A stretch of DNA of 19,084 nt, taken from contig URLB01000024.1 in NCBI GenBank assembly GCA_900548595.1, forward strand, positions 1-19,084. The letters are read 5' to 3'. Origin of the DNA: an uncultured Eubacteriales bacterium. Lineage in GTDB: Bacteria > Bacillota > Clostridia > Lachnospirales > Anaerotignaceae. This document shows positions 15,754 through 19,084 of this stretch, in pieces. The notes under the pieces are model-generated. The model made no database searches. It saw nothing but the letters and a program-made list of their open reading frames with translations, and was not told where the DNA came from. Positions within the stretch are counted from its first letter, which is position 1. Every line of letters starts with the position of its first letter. Position numbers and translations under genes: made by a program.

Positions 15754-15953
15754 TCTGCATTCCTCCTTTCTATCAGTTCTATAACTCCTGCGGGACATGT
15801 TTTTGCACAAAGACCGCATCCGACACATAGAGCCTGATCTACTTTCGCGTAGCAGCCTGAATAAATATATATAGCTTCTTTTGGACATACTTTTGTGCAT
15901 GCTCCGCATGCAACGCATATTTTTTGATTGACAGACGCTGTTTTCTTAGCCAT
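15750..15953 (-). CDS. 2x[4Fe-4S] ferredoxin
   Basis: The 67-residue protein carries two classic clusters: CVACGACTKVCP (about 14-25) and CVGCGLCAKTCP (about 43-54). It therefore belongs to the bacterial dicluster ferredoxin family and should carry low-potential electrons in the cytoplasm. The ATG at 15953 is preceded by AGGAGG with a 6-nt spacer; a longer upstream start (15974) would bury that site. It is first in a two-gene unit with the membrane 4Fe-4S protein, so it probably serves as its soluble electron partner. Confidence 0.93.
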   Translation of the reverse strand: MAKKTASVNQKICVACGACTKVCPKEAIYIYSGCYAKVDQALCVGCGLCAKTCPAGVIELIERRNAE

Positions 15954-16009
15954 AAAATACCTCCTGACCTGCATCGATATACGGCGCAGGTTATCTTTAT
16001 TATGTTTTT

Positions 16010-16055
16010 AATATATCAAAACTAATTGATTTAGTATGTGATTGAATCACATACT
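16010..16055 (-). promoter_or_regulatory. Perfect palindromic operator at about -41 and -10 box of the ferredoxin operon
   Basis: Bases 16033-16055 are a perfect dyad: AGTATGTGATT, a central G, then its exact complement. The inner TGTGA / TCACA halves resemble Crp/Fnr-family sites, though the centre is odd (5-bp spacer) rather than the usual even spacing; a GntR-type site is also possible. A TATATT -10 (minus strand, 16015 to 16010) lies downstream with no good -35. The start site would fall near 16003, so the operator centre sits about 41 bp upstream, the classical class II activator position. The regulator itself is not in the window. Confidence 0.55.
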
Positions 16056-16074
16056 GTTTTAAAAGTATTTTATG

Positions 16075-16119
16075 CTAAAAATAAACCGACACAACCATTT
16101 TGTACAGATTGTGCCGGTT
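16075..16119 (-). terminator. Intrinsic terminator of tRNA-Pro
   Basis: The stem AACCGACACAA (16084-16094) with TTGTGCCGGTT (16109-16119) is fully paired with one G-U on the minus strand, and is followed there by TTTATTTTT. It lies just after the 3' end of tRNA-Pro and before the palindromic operator, separating the two transcription units. Confidence 0.7.
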
Positions 16120-16142
16120 ATAAAATACAATATTTAAAAAAC

Positions 16143-16216
16143 TCGGGGTGACAGGATTTGAACCTGCGGTCTCTGCGTCCCGAACGCAGCGCTTTACCAA
16201 ACTGAGCCACACCCCG
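16143..16216 (-). tRNA. tRNA-Pro (anticodon CGG)
   Basis: The 74-nt gene has a seven-base-pair acceptor stem (CGGGGTG / CACCCCG) and discriminator A. The D-arm is GGCTCAGTTTGGTA, the anticodon stem CTGCG / CGCAG encloses the loop TTCGGGA (anticodon CGG, reading CCG), and the T-arm has GGTTCAAATCC. The mature CCA end is not encoded. Anticodon and G37 identify proline. Confidence 0.95.
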
Positions 16217-16229
16217 AAATAACATATTT

Positions 16230-16258
16230 ATTATAACTACATTTTATATAAAAAGCAA
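16230..16258 (-). promoter_or_regulatory. Promoter of tRNA-Pro
   Basis: On the minus strand TTGCTT and a perfect TATAAT are separated by 17 bp. Transcription would begin about 7 nt before the tRNA, so little leader must be trimmed. Confidence 0.75.
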
Positions 16259-16310
16259 GAACTATTTATTTAATATAACATAAATTATATTTACTATTTA
16301 AGAAATAGGA

Positions 16311-16316
16311 TATAAT
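16311..16316 (+). promoter_or_regulatory. Possible -10 box for the secreted stalk protein gene
   Basis: TATAAT follows AGGA about 130 bp before the start codon; the -35 is poor. A small CTATTT / AAATAG dyad lies just upstream. The rest of 16259-16445 is very A+T-rich, with no gene or hairpin terminator seen. This is a tentative call. Confidence 0.25.
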
Positions 16317-16445
16317 TGTAAATTAATTAAAAACATCTTTGAAAAATCTTAAAAAAATATTACTTTCGAGACTTTCTGAAAAATTTATGTTATTATACGT
16401 TATGTTAAGAAAACAATAGCAATTATTGAAAGGATGATAATTTTT

Positions 16446-17579
16446 ATGAAGAAACATTTTAGATATGCAGCTGCAGCTGTTTCAGCAATGACAGTAATTA
16501 TGTCAACAGTACCTGCTATGGCAGGAAGCCTTACAGAAGTTAATGATGACAAGAAAGACAATAATACAGGTCATCAGGTTATTGTAAACGACGAGAAGGA
16601 CAATAAAAAAGAAGACACAAAGAAGGAAGACGAAAAGAAAGAAGACACAAAGAAGGAAGACGAAAAGAAAGAAGAAACAAAGAAAGAAGAAACAAAGAAA
16701 GAAGAGTCCAATAAAGAGGACGAAAAGAAAGAAGAAACAAAGAAAGAAGAAGCTAAAAAAGAAGACGAGAAGAAAGATGAAACAGAAGCTCCCGCAGAAG
16801 AAACAATAGGATATTCTGTACTTAAGGGAAAAATTAAAGAAGTTGCTGTTAATGAAGACGGAAGCACAAGAATTTCCGTTGAAACAGAAACAAGAGGAGA
16901 AATCGTTTTCAATGAAACATCAGATTGCATGGTAATTGCAGACAATGCAGTTAAGGCTCTTGCAGATCTTAAGGCAGGAATGACAGTTTCAGTTGTTATG
17001 GAGGACAATGCTCCCATGACTCTCAGCCTTCCACCTCAGACAAGCGCAGCTGTTGCAATCGTAGTTGAAGGTGAAACACCCAGCAATGTAGCAGTTGACA
17101 AGTTTGATGAAGAGCTTACAGGAAAGACTGTTAAACTTATCATGGACGAAAAAGTTCAGATTCTTGACATAAGAGGAACAAAGCAGGCTCTTACAGCTGA
17201 AGATATTAAGAATAACAAAGCTATCGTTATTTACGGAGCTTCAACAAAGAGCATTCCCGCACAGACAACACCTTATATGGTAATTGTACTCCCTGAGGAA
17301 GAAGCAGTACCCACAGAAACAGCAGAAGTTGCTGAAGCCGCAGAAGAAGTAAAGACACTTCCTTTAAGAGAAGCAGCAGACAGCCTCGGATATGAAATTA
17401 AATGGACATCAAATGAAGAACCTATAGTTCTTACAAAGGGAGAAAAGACAGTTTCTCTTGAAATCAACAGCGATACAATAACAATTGACGGAGATATGGT
17501 AAAAGACCTTTCTACAGACGTTGTAATCGTTGACGGAGTTACTTACGTTCCTTCAGAACTTGTAGATTTATTAAAGTAA
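16446..17579 (+). CDS. Secreted Lys/Glu-repeat protein with C-terminal Cu-amine-oxidase-like stalk domain
   Basis: The ATG at 16446 is used; an in-frame ATG at 16434 lies within the AAAGGA ribosome site. The 377-residue precursor has a signal peptide (MKKHFRYAAAAVSAMTVIM..., cleaved near AMA-G27). A charged low-complexity region follows (about 50-118) of KKEDTKKEDEKKEE-type repeats, then a beta-rich domain (about 120-290), an acidic linker (PTETAEVAEAAEE), and a C-terminal part (about 300-377: LREAADSLGYEIKWTSNEEPI..., then DGVTYVPSELVDLL) that matches the copper amine oxidase N-terminal-like stalk domain common in Clostridia. That domain is thought to serve as a cell-envelope module. The repeat is coded by a 30-bp DNA repeat. 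No enzyme motif is seen; it is likely an envelope-associated structural or binding protein. Its own terminator follows. Confidence 0.8.
   Translation: MKKHFRYAAAAVSAMTVIMSTVPAMAGSLTEVNDDKKDNNTGHQVIVNDEKDNKKEDTKKEDEKKEDTKKEDEKKEETKKEETKKEESNKEDEKKEETKKEEAKKEDEKKDETEAPAEETIGYSVLKGKIKEVAVNEDGSTRISVETETRGEIVFNETSDCMVIADNAVKALADLKAGMTVSVVMEDNAPMTLSLPPQTSAAVAIVVEGETPSNVAVDKFDEELTGKTVKLIMDEKVQILDIRGTKQALTAEDIKNNKAIVIYGASTKSIPAQTTPYMVIVLPEEEAVPTETAEVAEAAEEVKTLPLREAADSLGYEIKWTSNEEPIVLTKGEKTVSLEINSDTITIDGDMVKDLSTDVVIVDGVTYVPSELVDLLK
16608..16667 (+). repeat. Perfect 30-bp tandem duplication in the Lys/Glu repeat region
   Basis: Bases 16608-16637 and 16638-16667 are identical 30-bp units (AAAGAAGACACAAAGAAGGA and ten further bases). 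Degenerate 12-15-bp copies continue to about 16780. The pattern suggests recent slippage, so the number of units could vary between strains while staying in frame. Confidence 0.8.
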
Positions 17580-17599
17580 TATATCTTTAACGTATATAA

Positions 17600-17637
17600 A
17601 CAACCTGTTATAATAAAATTATAGCAGGTTGTTTTTT
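17600..17637 (+). terminator. Intrinsic terminator after the stalk protein gene
   Basis: A 14-bp stem (ACAACCTGTTATAA with TTATAGCAGGTTGT, one G-U) and a TAAAA loop are followed by a T-run. It is a strong stop, but the ribosome site of the next gene starts only about 10 nt later, so that gene needs its own promoter or read-through. Confidence 0.85.
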
Positions 17638-17665
17638 GTTTTACCGAAAGGAGATGAACTTTAAA

Positions 17666-18343
17666 ATGAAAGGGAACAAAAAGAAATATTCAGCTAGAAT
17701 ATTTGCGGTAAAAAGAAAAAATATACTCGTATTAATAGGCGTAGTTATGATTATGTCGGCTGTGATTTCAGGATGTGCGAAATCTGAAAAAACATTTGAC
17801 GAGGAGAAATTTATAAATGAAATAAAACCTAATATAGAATGTTTACAGTCCTGCGTACAGGAAATATTCGGAGCGGATATAAGTTTTGACAAAAGAAGCT
17901 ATTTATCTGCCTATGAGAGCGAAGAAGCATACGATGACGGAAGGGGAGAGCGGGTAGTTTTATTTTTGCCTGAGGAAGAGGAAAAATATGCAAAAGACTA
18001 TTATATAGACCCTACTTATTCGGATTTTTATGTTGTAAATAATTTTAAAACAAATGATGAAGTCAGAGAAAATCTCAGAAAATATATGTCCGATGAAATA
18101 ATAGACAATTATTTCAGGGACGATTTCTTTGAATATGACGGCATGCTTTACTTAGTAAGAGGCGCAAGGGGATACGGAGCGATAGATGTGGATTGCGAAA
18201 GCGTGAAGTATGTGGGAGAAAAAGACGGAAAACAGTACGTTTCCGTAGACATTCTTTATTTTGATGAGTACGACTATACGGAAACAGTAGAGTTCAGCCG
18301 AATTGACGATAGATGGATAATAACGGAAGAAATAAAAGAATAA
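17666..18343 (+). CDS. Lipoprotein, possibly IseA (DL-endopeptidase inhibitor)-like
   Basis: The 225-residue precursor has a basic N-terminus, a hydrophobic stretch (ILVLIGVVMIMSAVISG) and a lipobox ISG-C, so it is lipid-anchored outside the membrane. The mature part has alternating acidic and aromatic patches. Its C-terminal half (FYVVNNFKTNDEVRENLRKYMSDEIIDNYF, then DGMLYLVRGARG..G.IDVD) fits the pattern of IseA-type proteins that bind and inhibit NlpC/P60 wall endopeptidases. I place it only tentatively. The ATG at 17666 is preceded by AAAGGAGATGA at a wide spacing; the ATG at 17654 overlaps that site. It sits between two terminators, so it may be expressed alone or by read-through. Confidence 0.55.
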   Translation: MKGNKKKYSARIFAVKRKNILVLIGVVMIMSAVISGCAKSEKTFDEEKFINEIKPNIECLQSCVQEIFGADISFDKRSYLSAYESEEAYDDGRGERVVLFLPEEEEKYAKDYYIDPTYSDFYVVNNFKTNDEVRENLRKYMSDEIIDNYFRDDFFEYDGMLYLVRGARGYGAIDVDCESVKYVGEKDGKQYVSVDILYFDEYDYTETVEFSRIDDRWIITEEIKE

Positions 18344-18368
18344 AAATTTTTTAAACAGCTCTAAACAT

Positions 18369-18405
18369 AAAGCCGACCGGGTTTTTATAATCGGTCGGCT
18401 TTTAT
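18369..18405. terminator. Bidirectional intrinsic terminator
   Basis: An 11-bp stem (AAAGCCGACCG with CGGTCGGCTTT) flanked by A and T runs lies between the convergent lipoprotein and ptsI genes and suits both. Confidence 0.85.
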
Positions 18406-18417
18406 CATATATCTATG

Positions 18418-19084
18418 TCAGACTTTATATTCTTCCGAAAGAGGATTTATTTTGCTTTCTCTTATCATTTCCCTTACGGAAAGCACATAACCTGATGAAA
18501 CGGAAAGTTCGTCGATGCCCATTGAAAGAAAAATATCCAACAGCTGTTTATCGGCGGCAGCCTCTCCGCATATTCCTATCCACTTTCCCTTACGGTGAAT
18601 ACTATCGGCAGCCATCTTTATAAGACGGAGTACGGCTTTATTTTCTACGTTATACAGAGAAGATAGTTTTGTATTCTGCCTGTCCGCGGCAAGGGTATAT
18701 TGGGTCAAATCGTTTGTTCCGACGCTGAAAAAATCAACGTTTTCGGCTAACTCCGCACTTATAACCGCAGCAGCCGGGGTTTCAATCATTATACCGACGG
18801 GAACATCGTTGAAAGGTATATTTTCGGATTTGAGGCTGTTTTTTACTTCCGACATAATTTCTTTTGCCTGCAACACTTCTTTTTCCGAAGTTATCATCGG
18901 GAGCATAATATATATATTTCCGAATATCGAGGCTCTGTAAATTGCTCTGAGCTGGGTTTTGAATATATCGGTACGTTCAAGGCAGATTCTTATGGCTCTG
19001 AATCCGAGGGCGGGGTTTTCTTCCTTAGGAAGATTAAGGGCAGGAGCCTGTTTATCGGCGCCTATATCCAGAGTTCTTATTATA
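18418..19084 (-). CDS. ptsI: PTS enzyme I (phosphoenolpyruvate-protein phosphotransferase), C-terminal part
   Basis: The frame stays open to the right window edge, so only the C-terminal ~220 residues are seen. They hold the enzyme I PEP-binding barrel marks: IIRTLDIGADKQAP, LPKEENPALGFRAIRICLER, FKTQLRAI-RAS, VPVGIMIETPAA, the VGTNDLTQYTLAADR segment that binds PEP and magnesium, and the active-site Cys in WIGICGEAA. Enzyme I takes phosphate from PEP and gives it to HPr to drive sugar uptake. The phospho-accepting His of the N-terminal domain lies outside the window. Pyruvate phosphate dikinase shares the barrel, but the NDLTQYTLAADR form is the PTS type. Confidence 0.93.
   Translation of the reverse strand, partial: IIRTLDIGADKQAPALNLPKEENPALGFRAIRICLERTDIFKTQLRAIYRASIFGNIYIMLPMITSEKEVLQAKEIMSEVKNSLKSENIPFNDVPVGIMIETPAAAVISAELAENVDFFSVGTNDLTQYTLAADRQNTKLSSLYNVENKAVLRLIKMAADSIHRKGKWIGICGEAAADKQLLDIFLSMGIDELSVSSGYVLSVREMIRESKINPLSEEYKV

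Noticed and set aside
15754..15918. N-terminal extension of the membrane Fe-S protein
   Set aside because: The extension is the ferredoxin gene read out of frame; a strong ribosome site points to 15753.
16574..17017. Minus-strand Ser-rich 147-residue frame
   Set aside because: It is the mirror of the Lys/Glu repeat (Ser/Phe/Val runs), with no start signal.

Overview
This window looks like the chromosome of a low-GC, Gram-positive, anaerobic-type Clostridia member (phylum Bacillota). The basis is A+T-rich sequence, strong AAAGGAGG-type ribosome binding sites, some TTG starts, a Clostridia-style Cu-amine-oxidase-like stalk protein, a lipoprotein, a ferredoxin operon and Gram-positive phage genes. 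The genus cannot be named from the sequence.

Left host segment (1-1957): the 3' end of an amidohydrolase of the MtaD (methylthioadenosine/S-adenosylhomocysteine deaminase) type; a 300-bp stretch packed with perfect hairpins and no credible gene; a YpsA-type SLOG-fold protein with its own promoter; a bidirectional terminator; and, on the minus strand, a cytoplasmic Cu/Zn superoxide dismutase family protein starting at TTG.

Central island (about 1960-15011): sixteen tightly spaced plus-strand genes that encode the structural and packaging part of a short-tailed (podovirus-like) phage. The order is TerS-like protein, TerL, portal, scaffold-like protein, N4-gp56-family major capsid protein, a small head protein, a head-tail connector-like protein, a tail hub/nozzle-like protein, a large tail/fibre protein, a small helical protein, a probable internal-virion/ejection protein, four small tail or fibre genes (one a 49-residue ORF) and a BspA-type leucine-rich-repeat protein at the distal end. 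All reading frames are open. There is no integrase, repressor, replication, holin or endolysin gene, and host-type genes flank both sides directly. It is either a stripped prophage that kept only its morphogenesis block, or a domesticated particle such as a gene-transfer-agent-like system. TerL seems to have lost its ATG (ACG at the expected place) and the TerS-like protein lacks a DNA-binding N-terminus; both bear on that question.

Right host segment (15012-19084): on the minus strand, a terminator, a two-gene operon (2x[4Fe-4S] ferredoxin and a membrane protein with two cysteine motifs, overlapping by ATGA), a perfect 23-bp palindromic operator placed where a class II activator would sit, another terminator, and tRNA-Pro(CGG) with a near-consensus promoter. 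Then on the plus strand come a secreted Lys/Glu-repeat protein with a C-terminal stalk-like domain, and a lipoprotein resembling the IseA family, each followed by a strong terminator. The window ends inside the 3' part of ptsI (PTS enzyme I) on the minus strand.
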